DNA of 64,000 nt from Euglena gracilis (Eukaryota; Euglenida; Euglenophyceae; Euglenales): positions 69,495,649 to 69,559,648 of the forward strand of contig CP154956.1 of NCBI GenBank assembly GCA_039621445.1, in the 5' to 3' direction. This document shows, one piece after another, positions 1 through 13,166 of this stretch. How positions within the stretch are numbered: the stretch's first letter is position 1; each line of letters opens with the position of its first letter. Under the pieces are notes generated by a model that was given only the letters and a program-made list of their open reading frames with translations, had not been told where the DNA came from and ran no database searches. The position numbers were made by a program, and so were the translations under genes.

Positions 1-2400
1 TTGGGCCCCGTGCCCATGGGGGTGGGCCGACGAGGCAAGGGGGCGGGAGGACCAATTTTTATGACAAAGGTTGGGAATCTGCCCAAGGAAAAAGTGGAGG
101 CCAACGTTTCGGGGGAAGAACTTTTGTTAAAGGGCCCCCAACACAAAATTTGTTTCAGAAAATATTTGCACAACAGCCAAACAGTTTTGTGGAGAGCGTC
201 CAGCGTTTTTTTGGGTGCAAAGTGCTAAATGTTTTGATTCTATTTACGGGAACAAAATCTGGAGGGGAGGTGGACTTAATTTTTGCATCCGTGCCTTGAA
301 CGAAATATGGTCAAGACCCCACCACGTGCGAAAGAATTTTGGAGTATGCCGATTCTGGCACAAAAATGACAGTTTACAACACGCAATTTTCAGAACCCCC
401 CAGAATTTTAAAACTCATAAAACTTCCTGAAACGGCCTTATGAAGGACCGTGAATTTTCAACAGGGCTGATTTTTTTGAATGTTGATTTTTGTCAATGTG
501 GTCCTTTTGATTACGAAAGGCCCACTCGTAGATGGGGAAAGATGGAGGGGTTTCCAAACCTTTTGTGTCCGGGTTTTCGGTGCAAGTACACCATCCCCGG
601 TTCCAAAGGACATTTTCACCGTTTTGGTTGAAACATTTTTGGTGGGACTGTCACATAAAAATACCGAGTCCCAGATTTGCTCATTTTTCAGGTAGACTGG
701 AAACAGGAAAGGCACATTCCAAAGGGGGAGGGTTTGGTGTTGGTTCCCCAGGGTACCCACTCACGAATGACCCATGACGAAAGCGAATTTGGAATTGGAT
801 GAACCCCCAGAAGTTGGGAAACGGTGGTGGAAGTGGACAACGTTTTGGTGGAAAATGAAGAGGGGAGGGGTGAGACGCATTTTGCACCCCTCATTTTTGC
901 AAATTGAAAAAAAGTAATTTTTTCAATTCTATTCCGCCCGTTTGGGGAAAGAGAAGAAAAAATGGGTTGAACAGTCGACCAATGAAAACTTTGAATCTGC
1001 CGATTTTACTCAGGGCACAAAATCTGACGTTTTTATTGGGCAAGTGTGGGAGGTGGAATCTATTCATTTTCACGGGTTGTGGTATGTGGAAGAAAGGAAT
1101 ACAGTTGGAAAGAACAAAAGAGGGCCGAGCCACACTCATTCGGAGGCGAGTAAGTGGGGGTGCTGTACCGACTTAATTTTCAGATATTCAAACGCGTTAT
1201 TTACGGAGAGGAGGTGGAACCCAACCCTCCCGTAAAGGACAGAGTGCATGATTTTCAAAGGATTTTGGAAACGAAACTTGGCCACGCACGGGACATCGTC
1301 GACTATTTGTCGGTGAGGCTCCCGTAGGTACCCCACAAGGGATTTTCAGTTCGAAGGAACAATTTTTTGAATGGCAAGGAGGTGAGAATTTCACAGAGTT
1401 GGACTTGCTTTTTGAAAAGCAAGAGAGGGCCAGATGTCTCAGCGCGTTTTGTTTCTTTAAAAGTGGTGGAAATTTTGGGCCAAGATTTGAGGGATGGCCC
1501 GGGAGGGCACGTGTTGATGTGACCCCCCCACAAAGACGGCCGTGAGTCACATTCCCGTTTCGTTTGTGGGAAAGGTGATGAATTGTCATTCAGGGGAACC
1601 AGTCCCGCGGTTTGCAGTGTCGTTTTCGTTGTTTCTGATTTTACGTGGTTTGGTCGCGACAAGCAACAGATCACGAAATTAAACCATCCCCCCAAACAAA
1701 AAAGCTGCAGCATTTCAAAAAAATGGTGGTTTTCGTCTCAAAGAGGGACTAAGCAGGCGACCCCAAACCGAAAAGGGCTCAACCAAAAAAAGGCAGTTTC
1801 TGCGCAAGAGAAATAATCCCTAATGAAAGGCTGCCCTAACAATCAAACAAACCCCCAGAAGCCTAACAACCAGATTTCTTGAACGAAGGTTGGTCAAAAA
1901 AAGGTTCGCAAGTGTTGTAAACACGAAACCATGCCCAGGTCCTATTGTGGCTCGGCGTGCAACATTTTGAAGTTGCAATCAGACCTGATTTGGGTGCCCC
2001 GCAAAGTGTCCTTCTAAGCATGAGTGGCGTGTGGTGTTTGGGGATAAAAAAAACCGCATGCCATATTGTGATTGTGAACACACGACACACACACGCGGTA
2101 CCGTGGACCGTGGCGGCGAAGGGGCACGGAACCACGCGGTGTGAGGCGGCAGGTGGCGGCGGCAAAACCGCACCGTTTCTCTGCACCGCGAACCGCACTG
2201 TGCGCCGCACCTTTGCGTTGCACCGGTGTGGAACTGCACGGACCCACCCGGCCGCTCCCAGGTAGCCTTCATATCCCCACGTACGCCTCTCCCCTCCGAC
2301 CGTTTTTTTTTGCAAAGGAGGACGGGACACCGATGGCTGTGGCGTCTTTGCTTTACGGCTTGTGTTCGACGCCCGACGTCGGGCCGGTGCCTCTCACCAT
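1..2400. other. No recognised feature
   Basis: Open frames are short and overlap on both strands. No exon, RNA gene or clear repeat was recognised. 2.09-2.24 kb is locally rich in GCGGC. Confidence 0.6.
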
Positions 2401-2409
2401 CCCGAACCA

Positions 2410-2500
2410 GACGCCAATTTCAGACCCGGGAATCGAACCCACGACCTCCCGGCTGCGCGGTTAGCGTCACGGGACTACCGATGAGGGCAAAGGAGGTCCC
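2410..2500 (-). repeat. tRNA-derived remnant (SINE-like B box)
   Basis: The minus strand has a good B-box/T-loop (GTGGGTTCGATTCCCGGG) preceded by a TAGTCCCGTGACGC stretch. No acceptor stem can be formed, so it is a tRNA-derived repeat or pseudogene rather than a gene. Confidence 0.4.
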
Positions 2501-2638
2501 CACCTGGTGGTTCACCAGTTTATCGACAGGCAGCTTCCTGAGCCCCCAGTGCCCCTCCGGGATGTCCCATGGTCGTGGACCAACCGATGGCGATCCCCAC
2601 GGGGGGGGAGCAAAAAGACCTTGTGAGGCCTCTTTTCG

Positions 2639-2695
2639 CCGGAGAGGAAGGCCTGGCCTCGCAACAGCAAAGCGCGGAGCCCGAGGTGTCTCGGG
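2639..2695 (+). repeat. GGAAGGC-TGGCCTC-CAAAGCGC motif, first of about five dispersed copies
   Basis: A ~50 bp block ending in CCCGAGGTGTC. Related blocks are at 5655-5690, 5738-5790, 6749-6805 and 6989-7048; they share GGAARGCAGGACCTC-like and GCAAAGTGCAGCGCCC-like halves. Confidence 0.6.
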
Positions 2696-2699
2696 CCTG

Positions 2700-5640
2700 T
2701 AAGGGGCGTCCCAAATAAAACTTTGGGGGAGGGCTGACCTCGGACTCCCTCGAGGAAAACCAACGTGGGGGGAAGGGAGACCGAGGGCGAATCACCAAGA
2801 GATTGTAATGCCGTGCCTTGCTCGCGGGCGGTTTTATGTGATTGTTGGGTGCGCTGGGTTAGGAGCACCCGCTTAGTGCCTCCTCGCCGGAGTTGGCTGC
2901 ATTGTATCCGACGTGGCGACCATGGCGCGGTCTTTTGTCCTGCCTCCCCCCCCCCCATCCCCCTGCACCCATCTTCTGCTGACCGAGGGCGTTTAACGAT
3001 AAGTTATCTGACACGGGTGGGAGGGTCGGGCTCACAATGTCTTTGTGATTCGCTCTCTGTTTCCCTTCCTCTCTTGTAGGTTTTCCTTGAGGGAGTACGC
3101 GACACCTAGGGCTCCGCATATTGCCATTATGATGCCAGATCGTGCCCTGAAAAAAGGGGGGACAGGACATTCTTTGATAACAGGCTGCAAAAGCTTCCAT
3201 CCCCTTCCACTGACCAATTTCACATACTTCTTGGACAGAAATTCCTAACTCTTTGGGTAAACTAACTGTTGCTCTCTGGTGGACTGGGGACCCCAAACCT
3301 TGCGTGATACCCCCTGTTTGGTCAAAAATTCTTTAGTTGTAGAAGCAATGGTATCTCCCTTAAGGGGGGGGTTTCAACGTAATTAAAAGGGGACTCCCAT
3401 CTTTCACAAAGAAACGGGTTACTGCCACAGAAGACGCATTGAATGAAAGGGACGGATTTGTCGGCAGTGTGAAATGGAGACAATTACCTCCCACTTGTTA
3501 ATTTTTTGTCCTTTACGTTTAATTTTAATGTAGGGTGCCACTCCCCAAACGCACCGGAGGTTCTTTGGATCTGTGCCAAATCAGATGATCTGTATAAACA
3601 AAGGATATGTGAACAGAAAATGAGTTAAGTACGCAACGTACATATACCAGAAGGGCAGGGGGGACTGTGCCAGCCCCAAGAGGATTGGGAGTGTGGGGAC
3701 TGGGAAGAAAATTAGGATTACAGAAGAAGAATTAGGATTTACGTAAAATTCTGTCTGTGTTTTTGTTTGTAGTGGCGCGCAGCATGTTCAGTTTGACTTT
3801 GGTGGTTCAGTGCTGGAAAGTACCTTGATTTGTGCCAGCGCTGGGAATTGAGAAGTTGGATCACCATGAAAAGTGCCAAGGAAAGTCCCAGGTGGATGCC
3901 AGGCCCGCTGGGTGAATTGAGGGATCCCAGCCAGTGGCAGGGCATGCAGGTGCCAGGGGCCAGCCGCCAGGGGGTTGTGGGGGTTGTGAGGCCCACACCG
4001 AGATGGGTGATATCCTCCGTACGGGACAACGTTCCTTGGTACCACAGATTTTTGCTGTGGCTTTCACATTTTTTCAGCCACTCTTGTCGGAGATGGGTGG
4101 AATCCTCCGTACGGTAAAATTTTTCCCTTTTGCCCTCCCCAGGCTGGGAGTGGGCACGGCACGGCTCAGCATTTTTGGCTGGTGGAGGAGAAACTGGAAT
4201 TGTCCCCCTCCCACAAATTTCAGCACCCCCGGTGGAAATGGAGATGGAGGAGGGAAACAAAGAGCCAAAGTTACAGGAAATTTCTGTGACGGGGAAAGGA
4301 AAAATTCACTTTTTTCACTTGAAAACTGAAGGATCCTTGGGTGAGACAACGCCTGGGTTTTATTGTGGGGGAAAATACGTGCCACTTTGTAAATGGGACC
4401 CTGCCCCCCACAAAAAAATCTGATGAAAATGCATGCCGTTGACAAAAACTGTGGGGAGTCTTGAGAAAATAACAGAAAAGTCTGGGTCCTCATCGTAATT
4501 CGCGCTGCAATTGTCCAAGTTTATTGATAAAAATCTTCTCGAGTCTTAGAATCCTGTGGTGACCCATGAAAATCTGCTGGCATATCACTTTTCTGAAAAA
4601 TCTGTGGTGATGCTACAAGTAAATTTGGAAGGAAAAATCTTTGTGCGAAATCAACAGATTGAATGCATTGTGGCATTGAAATTCTCCAACCTGACACTTC
4701 TGAATGCCTACAATTCTTCAGGTTCTTTAGCAGCCTTAGGGATGTGGTTGGGGGTTGTATGCTGGCACACCATTGTCGTGTGTTATGTGTCCGCAGCTTC
4801 TATACCGCGCGCAGCTTCAATACCGCGCAGCTTCAACCAAGACTTTGTTGTGACTTCAGCTTCAATCTTCTTTCTTGTCTTCCTTCTTTGTCTTTCTTGT
4901 GCTTCAGCTGCCTGGCGGGCCTCGCTCTGGCCGGAGGATCCGGGTAAGACCTCAATGTTTGGTTTGGCCCGGCTGCTTTTGGCTTGCAGTCCTCCGGCCT
5001 CGGATTTGGGTTGGCCCGCCTGGCTCCCCCCTTTGACTTCCTTTTTCTTCTTGGGTTTGGTTTTTCATTGAAATCCTTTGTTTTTTGAGTTTGAAAATTC
5101 TTTGGTTTTTTGCGTTCCTTGCAAAGCACAACAATGTTCTTGACTTCAATTTTTAGTTTTGATAGTGAGATCACATACACAAGAACCCTGTGTGTCAGAT
5201 TGGGTTTAGAATTGGTGGGTTCTAGTGAGGACTTTCTTAGGTTAATTAGGGAAAGTGGCAAATCCTACTGTGGAAGATTGATCGGCCGGTCTTGAAAACT
5301 TAAAAGAACTAGCCCTGCAAGGTCAAAAATTGAGTTCAGCCTTCAAGCCGAACCATGATAGTCTTTTCCCTGGGCTAAATTTGACTGAAAACCAAAAAAT
5401 GGTCTTTCAGTGGTTTCCGCCCCACTAAAGCAAATTTTGCCAATTTTTGGGTTAGGACCCCTTTGAAGTATCTCCGCCACGTCTACCGTCGTTATTAAGC
5501 TGGCCAGCAACTTCTTCCGCCAGAGGGCAACCAGCACCGGCAAAAGCGGGGCAATGCCTGGCCGTCCCAAAAACATTCACCTTCCAAAATACGGTAAAAA
5601 AAGGTACAGGACTTGACCTAGGTGTCGGGGGAAAGGGGGT
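2700..5640. other. No recognised gene; small duplication at 4.0-4.1 kb
   Basis: GAGATGGGTGRWATCCTCCG occurs at 4.00 and 4.09 kb. Otherwise nothing is identifiable. Confidence 0.55.
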
Positions 5641-5797
5641 TCGGCATGACCTCACAAGGGCAAAGTGCCGCCAGCCTCGTATTCCCGCTTCGCCAACGGA
5701 CCAGGGAGGAATGGGCACTCAGGCCGAAGCAAACATACCTTGCGAGCAAGGCATGGCCCCACAAGGGCAAAGTGCAGCGCCCGAGGTGTCGCGCACA

Positions 5798-6750
5798 TTA
5801 TTTGTGCGTTTCTGCTGCAGGTATATTTTTCGGCGCTGACTTTGAAAATGATTTCGGACTCTCACGACAAAGGGAGGGGGAGGAAGGGACCAAGAGGGCG
5901 AAGCACAAGAAGATGGTGAGCCTTGAGGTTTTGCTTCTTCCCCTGGACTCCATTTGTCTTTTGATTTTGAATACAATGGCCTCCACTGGCCTTTTGTCTT
6001 TGAAGGGGTGGCTGCTTTCTGCATTGATGGGCAGCTGTGGAGTAAGTTGGACATGCCTTTCCCCAGTGGCAGTTTTGAAGCATGAGCTTCTGGCTTTCAT
6101 AGCCTTGAAGGTGGGCTCCATGCCCTGTTGAATGATGGCTGCCATAGCCTTGTTGAAAAGGGCTTCCATCCCCTTGATGCAGTCCATTTTTTTCTTGGAA
6201 TATTCCCCCTGGGTGGGGGGTGGGGATGTGAAAAAGGGGGGGGTAGTCTGCCAGACCTGTCTCCCCATTTCCCTCTGACAATCTCTCCATCTGGGGTGTG
6301 GACTGCTGGTATCTTTGTCTCCTCAATTTTCTGGTCACCACTGTCCAGGGTCCATGGCCGTTGGTGAACTGAGCTTTCTGGGGGCTGGAGGAAGGAGGGG
6401 TTGCGACGGCCACGGGCTGGCGATCTGCTCCTGCCACGGCATGCTCTCCATCGCCTGCTGCTCATCCACTCTTGTCCACTTCCTGTTTCTTCGTTTAATT
6501 TCCTTTTGATTCATCTTGACCGCTTGGTTCCATGCCGGCTGCTTCGGCGTCTGCTGGCACCCCATCTTCTCCAGCTCAGCTGCCTTCGCTGGGGTTCTTG
6601 TGTGCTGCGCTTGGAAGCTGGACGCCAGGTGTGTTGCATCTTTCATGGAAAAAATTTCCTCCGCCAATTTCTCGGACTCCCACGACACAGGAAGGGGGGA
6701 GGAAGGGACCAAGAGGGCGAAGCGCAAGACGGTGGTGCTTCTTGTTTCCG
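5798..6750 (-). other. Candidate decayed coding region, product unrecognised
   Basis: Minus-strand frames with coding-like composition follow each other: LEKMGCQQTPKQPAWNQAVK and NQKEIKRRNRKWTRV (6.6-6.5 kb), GPWTVVTRKLRRQR (6.33 kb) and KKMDCIKGMEALFNKAMAAI (6.18 kb). They lie in different frames and lack a known domain. 'W..VV.rk.rr' stretches occur in retroelement first ORFs, which is only a hint. A ~80-bp block is repeated at 5.85 and 6.67 kb. Confidence 0.3.
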
Positions 6751-7413
6751 GAAAGGAAAGCAGGACGCCACCTCACCATTGCGCAGTGCAGCGCCCCGAT
6801 TTGTCTTTTATCGTCTGAACTGCGCTTCCGCTTCCCAATGGATTTTTCGACGGTGAAGAACGATGCGGAGCTCGTGTGGTTGAAATTCTTTGCCTTTTTT
6901 GGCGACGGGAAGAATCAGAATCAGCCAACCGCGGAAACAAAAAGGCAGTAAGAAGCCCCCCCACGCACACAAACACACCAGAACAGCAGCCGGCAAGGAA
7001 AGCAGGACCTCACGGACCTCATCTCGCAGTGCGGAACACGAATGTTCAAGTCCCTGAGGACCGTGTTCAGTTGATTTTCAAAAAAATTGCGGTTGGGGCC
7101 GCCAGCAAAATGTCGTAATACCCTTTTTCTCCAGACGTTTTCGAAAATTTTCATGCCCCCATGAAAAATTGGGGGCATGATATTCTGCCCTGATCATCCT
7201 GCCAGGAATTCCAGGTCTGCCCCCGCCTGGTATCTCAGAAAAAGCCCCAGGGCCTGGCTAACTGGGGTGTCCCCCCCCCCCAGCTCGCAAAGCCTGTAAA
7301 GGTGCCACAGCATATACTTCCTCGAACAGGAACAATTGCAGGAGTGCATTTTACAACATCACCGCCAAGAGGTTTACCCAGCGGTGGGAACAGGTGTGAG
7401 ATGAGGGGAGAGC

Positions 7414-7528
7414 TCATATAGTTGGGTTCCATTCGTGCCCATCTGCACCACCGTCTCCATAATCATCGCTCTGCTCTGCTTCCATGGCCATCCTATCATA
7501 CTCGATGCGGGCGAAGCGGTCCCAATCC
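7414..7528 (-). CDS. PPP2R3-like: PPP2R3 terminal exon with stop
   Basis: After TTTTTGCAG the exon reads [20 protein letters not shown], then an acidic tail rich in Asp and Gly, and ends with TGA at 7414-7416. WDRFA.xEYxRLxMEE is the family's usual C terminus, so this closes the gene. Confidence 0.92.
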
Positions 7529-10288
7529 CTGCAAAAAGATTCACAACCTGCCAAACCGGTGACACCAGAATATTGTCACAAAATAGAATTGAGACTGCAC
7601 AATAAGAACACAAATGTTCTGCATGACAAATACAACGTTCCTCGAACCTCCTTTGGCACATCCCATGGCGGCCACACCCATAGATTCATTTAGTGACCCA
7701 TCCGGGGGGTACTTTTCCCCAAGGCCCAAACCCACCACCCACTCCGTTTCAAAAAACCACCCACCCATGCCCCAAAAGATTTCTGGTCAGGCCTTTGGTA
7801 TGCGCGAAAATCTGCCCCCCCCCCCCCCGCCAAAGACCCACGGGTCCCAGCATACGCAGGGCCGACCATCAAACAGGTTCCAGTGTCTGTCCTGTCCATT
7901 CTTTCTATTGCTATGCCCTCCTTGAATGGGGGGGCGGGCACGGCCGTACGGGAAGGCCTGTGGCCATGGTGGTGGGGTGACTGCCCACCCACCATGGCAC
8001 CGCGCGCGGAAAAAATTGAGGAAACCACAAAGAAATTTTGACCTGGAAACATTTCCTTCGATTTTGCTTCATTTCCGAGATATTTTGGAGGCATCCATTT
8101 TTTTGACGAAAACAGCCCAAAATGGCCAAGAAATGGCTAAAGGTGGCCGGAAAATGGCCGTAACTCAGGCACAAAGAGTTGAGAAAAAAGCTAACTATGG
8201 CATTCCTAGGGCTTCAGTTCTGGTCTCCGGACAGTTGAGCAATTATTGAAAAAAAGATTTTTTGACCAAAAACAAACAAACAAACAGAACCAAAAACACC
8301 CAAAATGTCGGTTCGGGCTGCAAAACGGAGCCGGAACAGGGGCCAGGCGTGTCAGCGGCCAATATGGCACACGGGGCGACAGAGGGTGTCAACGGGCCCT
8401 GCTTTGACTCAGCCGTTTCTGGGCCATTTCGAGGTCAAAAAATCAAAATACCTCCAAAATGGTGGCCAATCAAAGCACTGGGGACCTAACACCCCGTACA
8501 GACCTCCAGGGCCGCTGGGCTGCTGCCTGGCAGGCACCATCAAGCAGGTAAAGAGCTCAGCACTACACAACACCTGGTCCCCAGAGACTGGACTGGACTG
8601 GAGAGTCCAGCTTTTTTATCGAACCGATGGGGTCCGCCCCCTCCCCCAATAAGCTTTCCCGCATTTCTGTGAAAGGTGGGATTTGGAAAGCTGGGATCCA
8701 ATTGCTCACGACTGGAAAACAAATTCGGAATGGGTCCAGGGTCATGGCAATAATCCGCGGTTCTCACGACCACCAAGGGGAGGGGGTTTCTACATTTTCC
8801 CTGATGGTGAGCTTCGCTCGACAAGAGCTCAGCTCCCACCTAAACAGTGAATGGATGGTCCGGGTGACCAATTTTCTGCCCAGAGCTGAAAAAATTTGCC
8901 TCCCAAAATCGACTGAAAATGCCATTTTTGGGCACTTGTTGGGAAAATTTTCATCAAAAATGCAAAAAAAAAAGTTCCGGCGCCAAGTGCTGGAAAGCAA
9001 AATTTGATCTTGTGGGGGGTCCTGGGTTCCCCCCCCCCAGGGTTGGTCCGGACTCCCCTTTGGCGGGGGGGGGTCCAGGAGGGGTTCTGGTCCAGGAGGG
9101 GCTGGGGTACCCACCCCATATTCCGTATATTGGCATATTCCGTGTACCCTCCTTATACCCAACCATGGACCCTGCCCACCCCCAGCAGACAGGGACTGCG
9201 ACCACTCAGCCACCACCCATTGGCTCCCATACAGCCCTGGGGGGGGGGCAGGGCTGTAAGGGAAAGCCTTGAAAAATTCTTCTGTACTTTGAGCCAGGTT
9301 TTACCCCAGGACCGGACTTTTGTCATTTTGAATCCTTTTGCCCAATGAATCTCATAATTTTAGAGCCAGAATGTTCCCAAATTGCAATTTACAAAAATTG
9401 TTTTTTTGATATGTTTGCTGCACCCGACCCCGAAATTTGCAAGACTGCCTTATTGTGCATTTTGTGTTTTTTTTGTGTTGCGCTTTTTGAGGGTCATGTT
9501 GCAGCCCAGGGGCAGGGCTGTATGGGATCCCCGCAACCCTATGGGTGGTGGGTGGGGGGGTCGACCCCCCTCCCACCAGGCCTTCCCGTATTATTGGGGG
9601 AGCCGATTTTTAGGTCAAATTTTCTTCGGCGCCGAAGGGATTTTCTTTGAGTGGGTGCCATGGTGGGTGGGGGGGTGGACCCCACCCCACCTCCTGGGTG
9701 GGGGTCGACCCCCCATCCAAAATCAAAATCATTCCCAGCAGAAATTGGCAGAGATTGAAAATTGCGTTTGACATTTGCATTTTTTTTTGTTGAAAGACGT
9801 CACAGAAATTTCTTTCTTGGTGCTTTAAATGAGAAATGTTTTCTGGAAGAGCAAAACTTGACACACACTGAAGAAGCGCAGGGAATTACGCTTTCCATTT
9901 TTGTATTGCCTGCATATTTCAAGGTACCCCCCCCTAGTCGTATGACCGGGTTCCTGCAACCTGTGACCGGGGGGGGGGTCATAACACCCCCATAGCCTGC
10001 AACCTGTGACCGGGGGGTGGTCGTAAATGAGGTGGCGGTCATAGGTAAGGTGGTGTTAAATTTTTCGCAACCTGCAACCTGTGACCGGGGGGGGGGGGTC
10101 ATAACACCCCATGACCTGCAACCTGTGACCGGGGGGTGGTCGTAAATGAGGGGTGGTCGTACGACTAAGGGGTATGTTGTTGCATCCTTGAAAAATTGCT
10201 GTAAAAAAAAAAAAAAAAAAGAAATAGACAAAAAAAAAAAAAAAAAGAAAAAAAAAAACAAAAAAAAAAAGCAAACTTAAAAAAAAAA

Positions 10289-10320
<32 letters not shown>

Positions 10321-13111
10321 AAAAAAAAAAAAAAAAAAAAAAAATTGATTTTCTTGAAATAGAAAAACACAGAAAACTTAAATGGCTGGGAATGCACTTT
10401 TCTCGTTGAGTAACAAAATTTTGGCAGTTTTGGTGAAAATGTGCATCCGCACATTTTGGAAGCGGAGTGCGAATGTGCTCATTCCAACTCGCGTAACTGG
10501 AAAGCTCCAATATTACTGCGGCCGAGAATTCATACTTCGTTTTGCAGAATCGGCCCCCAACGGCCAAAGAAGAGAGCCAGACAGCCAGAGAGAGCGAGCG
10601 GACCTCCTGCCATTCCGCCACGACCCTCCGTCCCCCGCCCCGGTGGGAGATTCGCGTGGTTTAGGAGAACGGTGTGTAGGGGTTGTGTGACTGGGATGTG
10701 CATGTTGTATGGGGGGAGGGGGACACGGCACGCTGGGCCAGGCCGGGCCTCTGGCCCACGGGGCCTGAAGAGCCTCTGCACGAGCCCTGAACCCTCCTGA
10801 CCCTGCGCCCCGGGGCCCCCCCACGCCTGCCGTCGTACGCCCCGGCCCAGCCCCTGCATCACACTCAGGACCGGGACCAAAGGGAAGGGAAAGGCAGCCC
10901 AAGGAAGGGAGAGGTGCCTGGAGGAAATGCTGCCAAAACAAACAAAAGGGGGACAGGGGGAGGGGGTGAGCGCACCTGGCAAGGCCTCATTGGACAAGGG
11001 TTGCTCCCCCAAAAACAGCGTTTTGTGCCGCATCGCTTTCACTTGACGAGGTGTTTCTCTCCGCCAGCGGAGATCAAAAACAGGTCCTATAAAAGCTTGT
11101 AAAATGGAATTATCCAAAAATTACTCGGAGGTCAGAGGTCGTGGTGAGCCCCCCCCCAAATATAAACCCCCCCGGTTTTATATTTGGATGGAAAATCAAG
11201 GGGCAGTTTTATATGGCAAGACTAACTCACTGCCCCCCGGGGGGGGGGGAGGGCCCAGTAGTTCAACCTGGGGGTGGGGGTCCCACTTCTTTCACCAACT
11301 CCAAATTTTGGTTTTCGCGCCCCGATTCGCCGTATTTCCGTTTATTACGGGATTAGGGTTGGGGTTAAAACAAGGAATAGGATTCGGGTTACGATTTAGG
11401 AAAAAAGTTAGGCCGAAACCGGGTCGAAATTCAGGTACAAAATTGTCTCGGAAATTCGGCCCAAATCCGGCCGGAATTTGGCCCCATCTCCTAATTTCCC
11501 CCAACCCTCACCCTCACCCTGAACCCTAACCCCACCCCCGAACCGTAACCCTAACCCTATTCCTGAAAATAACCCCAAAATACCCCCGCCGGCGGAAAAA
11601 GTTTCCGGCGGTAGATCGGTTTCCCCAGGGAAAAGCAAGGGGGGGCCCAGTAGTTTTACCTGGGCGGCCGAAGTCCCCGGTAGGTACAACAACTGGGCCC
11701 TCCCCCCGGGGGGGGGATTAGTCTTGCCTTATATTTGGGGGGGGGTTCATATTTGGTCGGAAAAATCAACTTCCAGTAGTCACTTTTTCGGTCCAAAATC
11801 ACAAATACACCCCCCCCTTGGGGGTCCGAAAATTCAACTTTTCGGGCGAAAGAACAATTTTCACACGTTCTTGGTAAAAATTGATCCCAAATCTGCCAAA
11901 AATCACAATTTCAGGAGAGATTTTGTCAATTTGTTTCCTCCTGGCGCGAAGCGCCGGAGGGGGGTTTTATATTCGGGCGGGATTTCAAGGTCCTCAGGGG
12001 GGTTTTATATTTGGGGGGGTTTGTATTTGGGGGTGGTTTTATATTTGGGGGGGGTTACGTGCTCCAAATTGCTCATCTTGGCTTGCCGGGTGTTCCGCCC
12101 CGTAAAATGATGGCGACACAGTAGGTCAATAAAAAACATGCGCAACCGTGCAAAAAATTATCAAAGTGAAAAGTGGATTTCTGGCGGTCTAAGAAACAAA
12201 ACACACAAAATGCCTTTGCGCCCCCCCCAGAAAATCTGGGAAACCAAAGATGGCATGGCAGGCCATACGTCTTCTCTAGAGAGTTCTGCTTCTCAGCATG
12301 GGCCAGGAGCAGAGGTTTTTGGGATCTGGGGACGGGGCCACCCACCAGACCGTTGGGGTCCAAAAATTTCAGCGATTTGCCACAAATAAAGAAATGGACA
12401 ACCAATCCCCGGGTGGGAAAATCCCTCCTCAGTCACCAACCTTTTAAAAAAAATCTCTGGCCTGGAAAGGGTCCCTCTGCTCGAAGGCGATGAACTTGTT
12501 GAGGTTGAAGAGCACATTGAAGAAGATGCCGCTGGTGGGGCATGCCTTGATGTCCGAGAGGCGGATATGCTTGGGGTCCCGCGGGTTGATCATGTCGATC
12601 CTGTGAAGGACGTTCAGGACAGGCTGCCTTTTAAAAAAAATTCAGGGTGACTTGCGCTATGGGTGTCTGCTCACAGCAGGCGCCCCCCCCCCCCCCCGGA
12701 GGGTCAGCTTGGGTCCCCCCAAACCGTGGCGTCTTCGGGGGGTGTGCCTCGTACCTGACCCCCCCACACAGGGGTCGAAAATGCCCAACCCATCTGTCTG
12801 CCAGCATCCAGCCCCGGGGGGCCGTGACCTGAAGAAGCCACAGCAGAAATTGGGACAAACATGGATCCGGCAAAAACATAACTTGGGGCATACATCTGGC
12901 AAAGAATGTCATCAAAGAGGATCTGCTCCGTCAAGAAGCTCTCCATCCGCTTTCGTTGCTCGGCGTAGAAGAAATCCATCTCATATCCACTGATGATCTG
13001 TGAGGGCGTGATGAGTGAGCAATGGTTCAAAGACAAGGGCCCACCACAGGGGAAAAGCGTCCATGCGCATCCATCCATGCATGCCATCTCTCATCCATCC
13101 ATTCATCGACC

Positions 13112-13166
<55 letters not shown>

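Noticed and set aside
9000-9720. Possible element sharing GCAGGGCTGTAxGGGA with 13.61 kb
   Set aside because: Fragments of an inverted GCAGGGCTGTA motif recur at 7.95, 9.24, 9.52 and 13.61 kb, but no paired ends or duplication could be fixed.
10056-10454. Poly-Phe open frames on the minus strand
   Set aside because: They result from the A-rich block at 10.2-10.35 kb.
10910-11117. Possible minus-strand exon ([20 protein letters not shown])
   Set aside because: It is open, with a GT after GCCAG, but it does not match the missing PPP2R3 segment or any family I recognise.
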